A DNA stretch of 16,160 nt from Bradyrhizobium sp. GTDB lineage: Bacteria; Pseudomonadota; Alphaproteobacteria; Rhizobiales; Xanthobacteraceae. Under the pieces are notes generated by a model. It had not been told where the DNA came from, did no database searches, and saw only the letters and a program-made list of their open reading frames with translations. This document shows, piece after piece, positions 6,934 through 14,775 of the stretch. The stretch spans positions 1 through 16,160 of the forward strand of contig JACDAG010000359.1 of the NCBI GenBank assembly GCA_013695565.1, read 5' to 3'. Made by a program: the position numbers and the translations under genes. Numbering within the stretch: position 1 is the stretch's first letter; each line of letters starts with the position of its first letter.

Positions 6934-9639
6934 CTAGTTCGCCGCCACGGCCAATTGCTGCGGCACGGCATTCGGCGCGGTCTGCGCGATCAGCCGCTTC
7001 AATTCCGGAATGCAGGAGCCGCAATTGGTGCCCGCCTTCAGCTTGGCGCCGATGTCGGCGGCGGAGTGCGCACCGGCGGCGATTGTCTCGCAGATGGTGG
7101 TGCGCCCGACCCCAAAACAGGCACAGACGATCGGGCCGGCATTGGCGAGGCCGTCGGTCGATTTGCCCGACAGCAGCATGCGGCGCTGATCGTTGCTCAG
7201 TGTATCGGCGGCAAACAGACCCTTCACCACGTTCCAGTCGCCGGCGTCCCGCGCCGGCCCGATGAACAGGCAGGCCTCGATACGATCCGCCGAAAAGGAC
7301 GCCGCGCGATAGACGCCGCCGCCGAAGTCCTTGTATTCGGCGAGATCATCGCTGGAAATCGATCCGAGCCAAGACTGCCAGTTCCTGAGATCGGCGTTGT
7401 CGGCGAGCAGATAGCCATAGCCGCCGTTGACGGCGACGCGCGCCCACCAGGCATGCGCAGGCAGCGCCAGCGGCGTACGCGACAACGCAAAGCCCCGGAA
7501 CACATATTCGTAAGGCGCGATCGAGACCGGCGTCGCCTTGTTCTCGGGCTGGCCGGAAAACGGATCGGTGTGGGGGGCGACCAGTGACCCGACGCGTGCA
7601 CCGGTCGCGGTAACCGCGCTCCAGTGGATCGGCGCGAACAGCATGCCGCGCTGCTGGCGGTCGCTGACGACAACCCGCAGCGTGCATTGTCCGTAATCGG
7701 TCGTCACCCGCGCAAAGTCGCCGTCGGCGACGCCGTGCCGTGCCGCATCGTCCGGATGCACCTCGATGTAAGGCTCCGGCAAATGCTGGCCGAGCCGCGG
7801 GCTCATTCCGGTGCGGGTCATCGTGTGCCATTGATCCCTGATGCGGCCGGTGTTCAGCCGCAACGGGCGCGCGGCCGTGGTCTCGGTCCGCAGCGCCGGA
7901 ATTTCGGGCGCAATGAAACGCGCCTTCTGTTCGCTCGCGAAGAAGCCGCCTTCGGCAAAGAAGCGCGCCTGCGGCTGCGCATGGAGCCGGATCGGCCATT
8001 GCACCGGCGCCATCGTATCGAAACCCTCGTCCGACAGCGCTGTGAGCCCGCCGATATCGAAATCTCGGCTGCCTTCGTTTTCAAACGCCGAGAGTGCGGC
8101 GTGCTCGCGAAAAATGCCGGCGGCCGAAGTGAATTGGAATGCAGCGCCAAAGCCGAGCCGTTTGGCGACCTCGCCGACGATCCACCAATCGGGCCGCGCC
8201 TCGCCCGGCGAGGACAGGAATGCGCGCTGCCGCGAGATGCGGCGTTCCGAATTGGTCACGGTGCCGGATTTCTCGCCCCACGCCTGCGCCGGGAACAGCA
8301 CATGCGCACCGGCATCGACGGTGTCGTTGGAGGTCACGTTCTCGGACACGACGAACAGTTCGAGCTTCTTCAGCGCGTCACGGGCGACGTCGGCATTGGG
8401 CAGCGACACCGCCGGATTGGTGCCGATCACCCACAGTGCCTTGATCTCGCCGCGCGCGATGGCCTCGAACATCTGGACCGCTTTCAGCCCTTCATGGGTG
8501 GCGATCCGCGGCGCCTTCCAGAACCGGCGTACGCGATCGATGTCCGGCGGCGAAAAACCCATATGGGCCGCAAGCTGGTTGGCGAGCCCGCCGACCTCAC
8601 GGCCGCCCATCGCATTGGGCTGACCGGTCAACGAGAACGGCGACGCACCCACTTTGCCGATCCGCCCGGTCGCGAGGTGGCAATTGAGGATGGCGTTGAC
8701 CTTATCGGTGCCCTGCGCCGACTGGTTGACGCCCTGCGAGTACATCGTGACCACCCGCGGCGTGCTGGCGAAGATCTGGAAGAACGCGGCGACGTCCTGC
8801 TCGGACAGGCCGGTCGCCAGCGCGGTGGCGCCGACGCTGCCGGCCATGCTGCTCGCCCGGGCGATCGCATCGTCAAAACCTGACGTGTGACGCTCGATAT
8901 AGTCGCGGTCGAGCGCGCCATTGTCGGCGAGGTGCACCAGCAATCCCGAGAACAACGCGGTGTCGGTGCCGGGCTTCAGGCCCAGAAACAAATCGTCATC
9001 GCCAACCGTGTCGGTCCGGCGCGGATCGATCACCACGATGCGGGCGCCGCGCTGCTGCTTGCTGACCAGCATGCGCTGGTACAGCACCGGGTGGCACCAG
9101 GCCGCGTTGGAGCCGACCAGCACCAGCAGATCCGCCTCGTCGAGGTCCTCGTAACAGCCCGGCACCGTGTCCGCACCGAAGGCGCGGCGGTGACCGGCGA
9201 CGGACGAGGCCATGCACAGCCGTGAATTGGTATCGACATTGGCGCTGCCGACAAATCCCTTCATCAGCTTGTTGGCGACGTAATAGTCCTCGGTCAGCAA
9301 CTGGCCGGAGAGATAGAACGCGACCGCGGCGGGCCCGTCGCGCGCGATGATGTGCTGGAACCGGTGCGCGACATGGTCGAGCGCGTCGCTCCAGGCCACG
9401 CGTTCCATCGTGCCCTTGTCGCAGCGGATCATCGGATGCAGCAGACGGTTCTCGAGCCCCAGCGTCTCGCCGAGCGCCGAACCCTTCGAGCACAGCCGGC
9501 CGAAATTGGCGGGGTGTTCGGGGTCCCCCGAAATCGCCGCGCCGCCGCGGCCATCGGGCGTCGCCAACACGCCGCAACCGACGCCGCAATAGGCGCAGGT
9601 GGTTTTGGTGGCACGCAGATGGGGGTCGACGGCGGTCAT
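6934..9639 (-). CDS. nasC: Assimilatory nitrate reductase, catalytic subunit (molybdopterin, 4Fe-4S, C-terminal 2Fe-2S)
   Basis: A 901-residue cytoplasmic nitrate reductase that reduces nitrate to nitrite for nitrogen assimilation. In order: a 4Fe-4S site (Cys15, Cys18, Cys22, Cys50); the molybdopterin domain from about 65, with the likely Mo-ligand Cys142 in NSRLCMAS; the molydopterin dinucleotide-binding domain about 590-710 (RPLRLNTGRIRDQWHTMTRTG); and a C-terminal BFD-like 2Fe-2S module (Cys839, Cys841, Cys873, Cys876; CxC..CxxC). There is no Tat signal, as expected for a cytoplasmic enzyme. The ATG at 9639 lies 13 bases after the flp stop with a weak Shine-Dalgarno, so it is translated as the last gene of the operon. 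In Bradyrhizobium the homologue (NasC) receives electrons through Flp. No nitrite reductase follows; a dispersed repeat does. Also called nasA in other genera. Confidence 0.95.
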   Translation of the reverse strand: MTAVDPHLRATKTTCAYCGVGCGVLATPDGRGGAAISGDPEHPANFGRLCSKGSALGETLGLENRLLHPMIRCDKGTMERVAWSDALDHVAHRFQHIIARDGPAAVAFYLSGQLLTEDYYVANKLMKGFVGSANVDTNSRLCMASSVAGHRRAFGADTVPGCYEDLDEADLLVLVGSNAAWCHPVLYQRMLVSKQQRGARIVVIDPRRTDTVGDDDLFLGLKPGTDTALFSGLLVHLADNGALDRDYIERHTSGFDDAIARASSMAGSVGATALATGLSEQDVAAFFQIFASTPRVVTMYSQGVNQSAQGTDKVNAILNCHLATGRIGKVGASPFSLTGQPNAMGGREVGGLANQLAAHMGFSPPDIDRVRRFWKAPRIATHEGLKAVQMFEAIARGEIKALWVIGTNPAVSLPNADVARDALKKLELFVVSENVTSNDTVDAGAHVLFPAQAWGEKSGTVTNSERRISRQRAFLSSPGEARPDWWIVGEVAKRLGFGAAFQFTSAAGIFREHAALSAFENEGSRDFDIGGLTALSDEGFDTMAPVQWPIRLHAQPQARFFAEGGFFASEQKARFIAPEIPALRTETTAARPLRLNTGRIRDQWHTMTRTGMSPRLGQHLPEPYIEVHPDDAARHGVADGDFARVTTDYGQCTLRVVVSDRQQRGMLFAPIHWSAVTATGARVGSLVAPHTDPFSGQPENKATPVSIAPYEYVFRGFALSRTPLALPAHAWWARVAVNGGYGYLLADNADLRNWQSWLGSISSDDLAEYKDFGGGVYRAASFSADRIEACLFIGPARDAGDWNVVKGLFAADTLSNDQRRMLLSGKSTDGLANAGPIVCACFGVGRTTICETIAAGAHSAADIGAKLKAGTNCGSCIPELKRLIAQTAPNAVPQQLAVAAN

Positions 9640-9652
9640 GCGAGCAACCGGC

Positions 9653-10870
9653 TCATGCCGCCTCTGACTGAAGGGCGAGCGAGCGTCCGAACATCATGTC
9701 GGCGCGAATTCGCTGCGTCGGCTGGCGGTTGCGGATCAGTTCGAGATACCACAGCGCATCGCTGACATCGCCGATCAGAACCGCGCCGGTCAGCCGCCCC
9801 TCCGAAATCACCAGCTTCTTGTAGGTGCCGCAATTGAGGTCGCTGAGCACAATGGTCTCGGAGCCCTCGGCGCCTACGAAATCGCCCGCGGAAAACACGC
9901 TGACGCCGGAGACCTTCAAATTGGTCGCCACGATGCTGCCGCCATAAGAGGCATTGCTGCCTGCAAGATGCCGCGCCAATACGCGCGCCTGCTCATAGGC
10001 CGGCTCGACCAGGCCATAGCAGATGCCGCGGTGCTCGGCGCACTCGCCGATCGCGAAGATATCAGCGGCATCGGTTTGCAGGCGATCGTCGACGACGATG
10101 CCGCGGTTGACGGCAATGCCGGCGTCCTTTGCCAGTGCGATGTTCGGCCGGATGCCCGCCGCGAAAATCACGGCGTCGGCGTCGATCACGCGGCCATCGT
10201 TCAGTTCGACGCCCTCGACCCGGGTTTCACCATGGATGCGCCCGGTGTTGGCATTGAGCAGGATCTCGATGCCCTTGCGTTCGACCAGCGATTTCAAAAG
10301 CTCCGCCGCGGGCGCATCGAGCTGGCGCTCCATCAGCCGGTCCATCAAATGGACCAGCGTCACCGGCGCGCCGGCCTTGGCGAGGCCATAGGCGGCCTCG
10401 AGCCCCAGCAATCCGCCGCCGACCACCACGACGCGCTTTCGTTGCGCGGCAAGCGTCAGCAGGAGATCGACGTCGCGGCTGTCGCGAAAGGTATGCACGC
10501 CGGCGAGATCGGCGCCGGGGACGTTGAGCCGCAATGGCGACGAGCCCGTGGTCAGGATCAGTTTTGAAAACGGGATGCTTTCCTCGTTCTCGATTTTGAC
10601 TTCGCGGCGGCCGACGTCGATCTCGGTGGCCAAACAGCCATACTTCAAGGTGACGCCGCGATCGCGCCACCATGAAGCCGGCCTGAGTTCGATGTCATGC
10701 GAGGCGGTCTCGCCGGCCAGCACCGACGACAGCAGCACGCGATTATAGGCCAGCCGCGGCTCGTCGCCGATAACAGCGATCGCGTAGCGCCCGAGCGCCA
10801 CCTTGGCCAGTTCATCGACCAGACGCGCGGCCGCCATTCCATTGCCGACAATGACCAGCGGTTCGCTCAT
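9653..10870 (-). CDS. flp: FAD-dependent NAD(P)H oxidoreductase (Flp-type, NirB N-terminal-like)
   Basis: A 405-residue flavoprotein expected to pass NAD(P)H electrons to NasC. An FAD-binding Rossmann motif GNGMAA is at 9-14. An NAD-binding motif GGGLLGLEAA is at 151-160. The second FAD motif IFAIGECAEH is at 271-280. The C-terminal domain resembles the NirB-type small domain. It looks like the first half of NirB without the 2Fe-2S, ferredoxin-like and siroheme parts, as described for Flp of Bradyrhizobium. The ATG at 10870 has AAGGA about seven bases upstream and lies 21 bases after the globin gene. The iron-sulfur module that such reductases often carry is found instead at the C-terminus of NasC. 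Confidence 0.9.
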   Translation of the reverse strand: MSEPLVIVGNGMAAARLVDELAKVALGRYAIAVIGDEPRLAYNRVLLSSVLAGETASHDIELRPASWWRDRGVTLKYGCLATEIDVGRREVKIENEESIPFSKLILTTGSSPLRLNVPGADLAGVHTFRDSRDVDLLLTLAAQRKRVVVVGGGLLGLEAAYGLAKAGAPVTLVHLMDRLMERQLDAPAAELLKSLVERKGIEILLNANTGRIHGETRVEGVELNDGRVIDADAVIFAAGIRPNIALAKDAGIAVNRGIVVDDRLQTDAADIFAIGECAEHRGICYGLVEPAYEQARVLARHLAGSNASYGGSIVATNLKVSGVSVFSAGDFVGAEGSETIVLSDLNCGTYKKLVISEGRLTGAVLIGDVSDALWYLELIRNRQPTQRIRADMMFGRSLALQSEAA

Positions 10871-10891
10871 GACGTTTCCTTTGGCGCTTCC

Positions 10892-11317
10892 TCACTCGGC
10901 GGCTTCTGCGCTGCCGTAGGCTTCCGAAATCATGTAACCGGACAGGGTGCCGTAGGCGGCGGTCCAGGCCGATGCCGTTTCCGGCGTCCAGGCCTCGCCG
11001 AGTCCCTTTTCCAGAGTCCACAACAAGGCGCCGCCGACGACGGGATAATGCTCGGGCTTGGCGCCATAGCTGACATGGCGCTTGGCGAGCGCGCTCGCGG
11101 CGGGGAGAACGGCTTCGAGGTTGGTCAGTCCGTTGACGACGACGGCGAGCGTCGCCATCAGTTTCTTGCGCTGCTCGGTCATGTCGTCCGGAAACATCGC
11201 TCGGACTCCAGGTGCCACTTCAAACAGGCGGCCGTAGAACAGAACCGCCGCCTGCTCGGAGATCGGTGCGACCTTGGCGAAACTTTGCTGCACGAGGTTG
11301 ACTTGTTCTGACGTCAT
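10892..11317 (-). CDS. bjgb: Single-domain bacterial haemoglobin
   Basis: A 141-residue globin of the Vitreoscilla/flavohaemoglobin class without a reductase domain. By alignment to Vitreoscilla haemoglobin from memory, the proximal haem histidine is His81 (AKRHVSYG), the distal-pocket tyrosine is Tyr28 (FYGRLF), and Tyr91 in EHYPVVG is the conserved partner. The start ATG at 11317 is fixed by a strong AGGAG six bases upstream; the frame extends to 11431 but that part overlaps the ATPase gene. In Bradyrhizobium the homologue (Bjgb) is encoded with flp and nasC and is linked to detoxifying nitric oxide formed during nitrate assimilation. The flavoprotein next door may reduce the haem. Confidence 0.92.
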   Translation of the reverse strand: MTSEQVNLVQQSFAKVAPISEQAAVLFYGRLFEVAPGVRAMFPDDMTEQRKKLMATLAVVVNGLTNLEAVLPAASALAKRHVSYGAKPEHYPVVGGALLWTLEKGLGEAWTPETASAWTAAYGTLSGYMISEAYGSAEAAE

Positions 11318-11341
11318 GTCGTTCTCCTGCCTCTTCCAGTC

Positions 11342-11364
11342 CTTTGCCCCGACAGGGAGCAAAG
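11342..11364. other. Stem-loop between the nrtD-type ATPase gene and bjgb
   Basis: Arms ctttgc (11342-11347) and gcaaag (11359-11364) plus ccc/ggg, with one bulged A at 11358 and loop gaca, fold in the 53-base gap. No T-run follows on the minus strand. It could be an RNA processing or stabilising element at the point where transport genes change to reductase genes. Confidence 0.4.
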
Positions 11365-11370
11365 CAAGAA

Positions 11371-12165
11371 CTAGGCCGCTTCGACGAAGCGATGCCGCTC
11401 GTAGAGGAATTCGAGCACGCGCTGCCGGCACTTGAGGTAGCCGGGGTTGGTCGCGAGCTCGAGCCGCTTGCGCGGACGCGCCAGCGGCACTTCCAGCACT
11501 TCGCCGATCCGTGCACTTGGCCCGTTGGTCATCATCACGATGCGGTCCGACAGCAGCACGGCTTCGTCGACGTCATGGGTGATCATCAGGATGGTGTTGC
11601 CGAGCTTCTGGTGCAGCGCCATCACCGAGTCCTGCAGATGGGCGCGGGTCAGCGCATCGAGCGCGCCGAAGGGCTCGTCGAGCAGCAAAACCTTCGGCTC
11701 CATCGCCAGCGCCCGCGCGATCCCGACACGCTGCTTCATGCCGCCGGAGATTTCCGACGGACGCTTGTCCTTGGCATGGGCCATCTGCACGAGGTTGAGA
11801 TTGTGCATCACCCAGGCGTCGCGCTCCGCCCGCGTCTTGCTCCTGGCGAACACCTTGTCGACACCGAGCCTGACGTTTTCATAGACGGTCAACCAGGGCA
11901 GCAGGCTGTGGTTCTGGAACACCACCGCGCGATCCGGTCCCGGCGAATTGACCTCGCGGTTTTCCAGCAGCACGCAGCCATTGGTGCAATTGGTCAGCCC
12001 GGCCACGATGTTGAGCAGCGTGGATTTACCGCAACCGGAATGGCCGATGATCGAGACGTATTCGCCCTTGTTGATCGTCAGGTTGATTTCCTTCAGCACC
12101 TCGGTGGTGGCATTGCCGCGGGTGAAGGTCTTGTCGATGTGGTCGAGCTTGAGATAGGCCTGCAT
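11371..12165 (-). CDS. nrtC: Nitrate ABC transporter ATP-binding protein (NrtC/NrtD type)
   Basis: A 264-residue ABC ATPase that powers nitrate uptake through NrtB. Walker A GHSGCGKST is at 41-49, the Q-loop region VVFQNHSLLPW about 81-91, the signature ISGGMKQR at 139-146, Walker B VLLLDEPFGALDA at 159-171 and the H-loop His at 197. It contains only the ABC domain, like cyanobacterial NrtD, and lacks the extra substrate-binding domain of cyanobacterial NrtC; in Bradyrhizobium this gene is named nrtC. The ATG at 12165 has AAGGA eight bases upstream, 12 bases after nrtB. Confidence 0.92.
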   Translation of the reverse strand: MQAYLKLDHIDKTFTRGNATTEVLKEINLTINKGEYVSIIGHSGCGKSTLLNIVAGLTNCTNGCVLLENREVNSPGPDRAVVFQNHSLLPWLTVYENVRLGVDKVFARSKTRAERDAWVMHNLNLVQMAHAKDKRPSEISGGMKQRVGIARALAMEPKVLLLDEPFGALDALTRAHLQDSVMALHQKLGNTILMITHDVDEAVLLSDRIVMMTNGPSARIGEVLEVPLARPRKRLELATNPGYLKCRQRVLEFLYERHRFVEAA

Positions 12166-12177
12166 GATATGTTTCCT

Positions 12178-13086
12178 TCAGCCTGCGGAGGTGCCGCGGG
12201 TCACGATCTTGCCCAGTCCTGCGATCAACCGATCGAGCACGAAGCCGATGATGCCGACATAGAACAGCGCCAGGATGATTTCGCTGATGTGCGAGGAGTT
12301 CCAGGCGTCCCAGATGAAGAAGCCGATACCGACGCCGCCGATCAGCATTTCTGCCGCGACGATCGCGAGCCAGGACAGGCCGATGCCGATGCGCAGGCCC
12401 GTAAAGATGTAGGGCGCCGCGGCCGGGATCATGATCTTGGCGAAGAATTCAAGCGGGTTGAGCTGCACCACGGCCGCGACGTTACGGTAATCCTGGGGGA
12501 TGTTGCGGATGCCGACGGCGGTATTGATGATGATCGGCCACACTGAGGTAATGAAAATCACGAAGATCGCCGAAGGCTGGCCGTCGCGGAACGCGGCGAG
12601 CGACAACGGCAGCCACGCCAGCGGCGGGATGGTGCGCAGCACCTGGAACAGCGGATCGAGCCCGCGCATCGCCCAGACCGACTGGCCGACCAGCGTGCCG
12701 AGCGCGATGCCGGCGATCGCGGCCAGCGAATAACCGAGCGCGACGCGCTGCAGGCTGGCTGAGAGATGCCAGAACAGCCCCTTGTCGATGCCACCACGAT
12801 CGAAGAACGGATCGAAGATCAGTTCCTTCGTGTCCTTGAACACGCGTGAGGGCGGCGGGAGGCTTGAACCGGCGCGACGGCAGACCAGCTCCCAGAACAG
12901 CATCAGGAGCGCGATCACGATCAGCGGCGGCACGACCTGCACCGCGGTGTTTTTCGCCATCTTGATGTACTTCTCGGCGCGCGGCGGACGCTTGGGCGTC
13001 ATCGTCACGACCGGGGAAGCAACCGTGTTCGCCGTGGGCGCCGCAATCGCGGTCGCGGTTTCGGTCTTCATCGCAGGCATATTCAT
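12178..13086 (-). CDS. nrtB: Nitrate ABC transporter permease
   Basis: A 302-residue inner-membrane permease of the NitT/TauT (BPD_transp_1) class. An alanine- and threonine-rich cytoplasmic N-terminus of about 45 residues precedes the first helix (VVPPLIVIALLMLFW). Further helices lie around 115-135, 170-190, 235-260 and 270-290. The ATPase-coupling EAA-type loop is at about 202-222 (NVAAVVQLNPLEFFAKIMIP). ATG at 13086 is used; GGAG lies rather far upstream (about 11 bases), and a second ATG at 13080 is possible. It lies 59 bases after nrtA, with a strong stem-loop between, and 12 bases before the ATPase gene. Confidence 0.93.
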   Translation of the reverse strand: MNMPAMKTETATAIAAPTANTVASPVVTMTPKRPPRAEKYIKMAKNTAVQVVPPLIVIALLMLFWELVCRRAGSSLPPPSRVFKDTKELIFDPFFDRGGIDKGLFWHLSASLQRVALGYSLAAIAGIALGTLVGQSVWAMRGLDPLFQVLRTIPPLAWLPLSLAAFRDGQPSAIFVIFITSVWPIIINTAVGIRNIPQDYRNVAAVVQLNPLEFFAKIMIPAAAPYIFTGLRIGIGLSWLAIVAAEMLIGGVGIGFFIWDAWNSSHISEIILALFYVGIIGFVLDRLIAGLGKIVTRGTSAG

Positions 13087-13114
13087 TGGAAATGCGTCTC
13101 CGTTTTCACGAGGC

Positions 13115-13138
13115 GGACCGCCCGCTTGCGGGCGGTCC
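13115..13138. promoter_or_regulatory. Perfect 10-bp stem-loop between nrtA and nrtB
   Basis: Arms ggaccgcccg (13115-13124) and cgggcggtcc (13129-13138) pair perfectly around loop cttg, starting seven bases after the nrtA stop. No T-run follows on the minus strand, so it is more likely an mRNA stabiliser or partial attenuator. It would allow more binding protein than permease, as is common in ABC import operons. Confidence 0.6.
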
Positions 13139-13145
13139 TGCTGGA

Positions 13146-14462
13146 TCAGACTTCAACACGCTTGATGGACAGCGACTTCAGGTAGGCAGCCGGATTCTCG
13201 GGATCGAACACCTTGCCGTCGAAGAAGGTCTCCTTGCCGCGCGACTTCGACGTCGGGATATCGGCCGCGGCCACGCCCATGGTTTTGGCGGCCTCTTTCC
13301 AGAGTTCCTCACGGTTGACCTTGCCGATCAGCGCTTTGGTGTCGAAGCCCGCGTCATACTTGCCCCAGCGGATGTCCTCGGTGAGGAACCAGAGATCGTG
13401 GCTCTGGAACGGATAGGAAGCATGATCACGCCAGTATTTCATGATGTGCGGCGAGTCCTCGACGACCTTGCCGGGAATGCCGTAATCGAACTTGCCCGCC
13501 GTGCGGTCGTAGACGTCCTCGACCGGGCAATTCATCCACTGCCGCTTGCCCATGATGGTCGCCAGCTCTTTCTTGTTCTCGGCCTTGTCGGCCCATTGCT
13601 GCGCCTCCATCACCGCCATCAAGATCGCCTGCGTGGCCTTCGGGTATTTGTCGACCCAGGCCGCGCGCATGCCCAATGACTTCTCGGGATGCTTGGCCCA
13701 GATTTCACCGGTGTTGACCGCGGTGTAGCCGATCTTCTGATTGATCAACTGCAGGTTCCAGGGCTCGCCCACACAGAAGCAATCCATGGTGCCGACCTTC
13801 ATGTTCGCGACCATTTGCGGCGGCGGCACCACGATGGTTTCGATATCCTTGTCGGGATCGATGCCGCCGGCAGCGAGCCAATAGCGGATCCAAAGATCGT
13901 GCGTTCCGCCCGGGAAGGTCATCGCAGCCTTGATCGCCTTGCCGGAAGCCTTCTTCTTTTCCAGCGCAACCTTGAACGGCGCGGTGTCGACGCCGAGCTT
14001 GAGATCGGCATATTCGTTGGAAACGGAAATGCACTGGCTGTCGAGATTGAGCCGCGCCAGGATGTACATCGGCGTCGGCTGGTTATTCTGTGTCACCTTG
14101 CCGGCCGAGATCAGATACGGCATCGGGGTCAGGATATGCGCGCCGTCGATGCCGTTGCCTTCCGAGCCCAGCACGAGGTTGTCACGGGTGGTGCCCCATG
14201 AAGCCTGCTTGGCGACCTCGACGTCGGGCATGCCGTATTTGGCGAACAACCCCTTGTCCTTGGCGACGAACAATGGTCCTGCGTCGCTCAACGCGATGAA
14301 CCCGAGCATCGCCTTGGTCACCTCCGGCCCCGCCCCTTGCGCGAACGCGCCGGCCGGGAAATTCAGCTTGGCCGCGGCCAGCAATGCCGCCGTGCCGGCG
14401 GTCGCTTTCAGAAGCTGACGGCGGCTGACGCCGTTCGAGGTCGGATGGGTGGGCTTCGGCAT
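13146..14462 (-). CDS. nrtA: Nitrate ABC transporter substrate-binding protein, Tat-exported
   Basis: A 438-residue periplasmic nitrate/nitrite-binding protein (NrtA/NasF class). A twin-arginine signal is at 13-41 (SRRQLLK, hydrophobic AALLAAA, cleavage near AFA-QGA). The mature part has the family pattern: GFIALSDAGPLFVAKDKGLF, then HILTPMPYLIS, then MTFPGGTHDLWIRYWLAAGG, then CFCVGEPWN. It is the first gene of the nitrate operon. The ATG at 14462 has AGGAG nine bases upstream; the longer frame from 14585 covers the leader RNA and is not protein-like. Expression is probably under sigma-54 and nitrate-responsive antitermination, judged from the upstream region. Confidence 0.94.
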   Translation of the reverse strand: MPKPTHPTSNGVSRRQLLKATAGTAALLAAAKLNFPAGAFAQGAGPEVTKAMLGFIALSDAGPLFVAKDKGLFAKYGMPDVEVAKQASWGTTRDNLVLGSEGNGIDGAHILTPMPYLISAGKVTQNNQPTPMYILARLNLDSQCISVSNEYADLKLGVDTAPFKVALEKKKASGKAIKAAMTFPGGTHDLWIRYWLAAGGIDPDKDIETIVVPPPQMVANMKVGTMDCFCVGEPWNLQLINQKIGYTAVNTGEIWAKHPEKSLGMRAAWVDKYPKATQAILMAVMEAQQWADKAENKKELATIMGKRQWMNCPVEDVYDRTAGKFDYGIPGKVVEDSPHIMKYWRDHASYPFQSHDLWFLTEDIRWGKYDAGFDTKALIGKVNREELWKEAAKTMGVAAADIPTSKSRGKETFFDGKVFDPENPAAYLKSLSIKRVEV

Positions 14463-14534
14463 GGGTAATCGCTCCTTTGCGTATGAATGGGGCCGTCCGA
14501 TCGGTGCCGCCCACGCGGGCGCAACAAGGCGCGC

Positions 14535-14551
14535 TCCGGGGAGGCCCCGGA
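14535..14551 (-). promoter_or_regulatory. GC-rich hairpin in the nrtA leader
   Basis: A perfect 7-bp stem (14535-14541 with 14545-14551) has a three-base loop, about 70 bases before the nrtA start. No U-tract follows, so it is not a classic terminator. It sits where the attenuating hairpin of NasT/NasR-controlled leaders would be expected. Confidence 0.35.
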
Positions 14552-14587
14552 ATGGTGGCGGTACAAGTCGGATGATTGGTCTCAAGG

Positions 14588-14605
14588 GACGGCATCAATG
14601 GCGTC
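14588..14605 (-). promoter_or_regulatory. Possible ANTAR/NasT-type hexaloop hairpin in the nrtA leader
   Basis: On the minus strand gacg pairs with cgtc, followed by a C-C mismatch and one C-G pair closing a six-base loop, attgat. The loop has A at position 1 and G at position 4, the two positions conserved in RNAs bound by ANTAR antiterminators such as NasR and NasT. It lies directly after the predicted transcription start. The second hairpin of the usual dual motif was not found, so this is tentative. Confidence 0.35.
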
Positions 14606-14617
14606 GGCAACTAGCTA

Positions 14618-14634
14618 TTCAAGCCTCGTGCCAA
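14618..14634 (-). promoter_or_regulatory. Sigma-54-like promoter for the nitrate operon
   Basis: The minus strand reads TTGGCACG-AGGC-TTGAA. This matches the sigma-54 consensus TGGCACG-N4-TTGCW with exact spacing and one mismatch (A for C in the -12 element). The predicted start is near 14606, giving a leader of about 145 bases to the nrtA ATG. Nitrogen-regulated nitrate genes are commonly RpoN/NtrC dependent, which fits. Confidence 0.55.
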
Positions 14635-14649
14635 GCCTTCTGCAGCGCG

Positions 14650-14677
14650 AAAAGATTATATATTTCAATCTATTGAA
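14650..14677. promoter_or_regulatory. AT-rich segment with a small dyad, between promoter and dyads
   Basis: An AT-rich run in otherwise GC-rich DNA ends in a perfect dyad ttcaat-ct-attgaa (14664-14677). Its place between the -24/-12 promoter and the distal dyads fits a DNA-bending (IHF-type) site of a sigma-54 promoter. No exact IHF consensus was established. Confidence 0.3.
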
Positions 14678-14737
14678 GGTTCAGCGATGCCGAGCCCAAG
14701 AAGCAGGCGCAGCATCCAAAATTTGCGATTCGCTTAT

Positions 14738-14758
14738 TTCTTGTGCGGCGCACAAGAA
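14738..14758. promoter_or_regulatory. Strong dyad (9-base arms), candidate activator site
   Basis: Arms ttcttgtgc (14738-14746) and gcacaagaa (14750-14758) are perfectly complementary around ggc. The centre is about 140 bases upstream of the predicted nrtA transcription start, a normal enhancer distance. It does not match the NtrC consensus (GCAC facing GTGC), so the binding protein is unknown. It could also serve the plus-strand small gene. Confidence 0.45.
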
Positions 14759-14775
14759 TTGGGCAGGTGCAAAAA

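Noticed and set aside
7624..8883. Long plus-strand open frame (419 residues) inside nasC
   Set aside because: It is antisense to the clearly conserved nasC frame; its His/Arg/Asp-rich sequence has no family signature, as expected of shadow frames in GC-rich DNA.
11344..12546. Plus-strand open frame (400 residues) across the nrt ATPase and permease genes
   Set aside because: It is antisense to two intact genes with clear motifs, and its composition is of the low-quality His/Asp/Gln-rich shadow type.
14750..14770. GCAC...GTGC pair as an NtrC site
   Set aside because: The spacing between half-sites (13 bases) does not fit the NtrC consensus, so it was not called.
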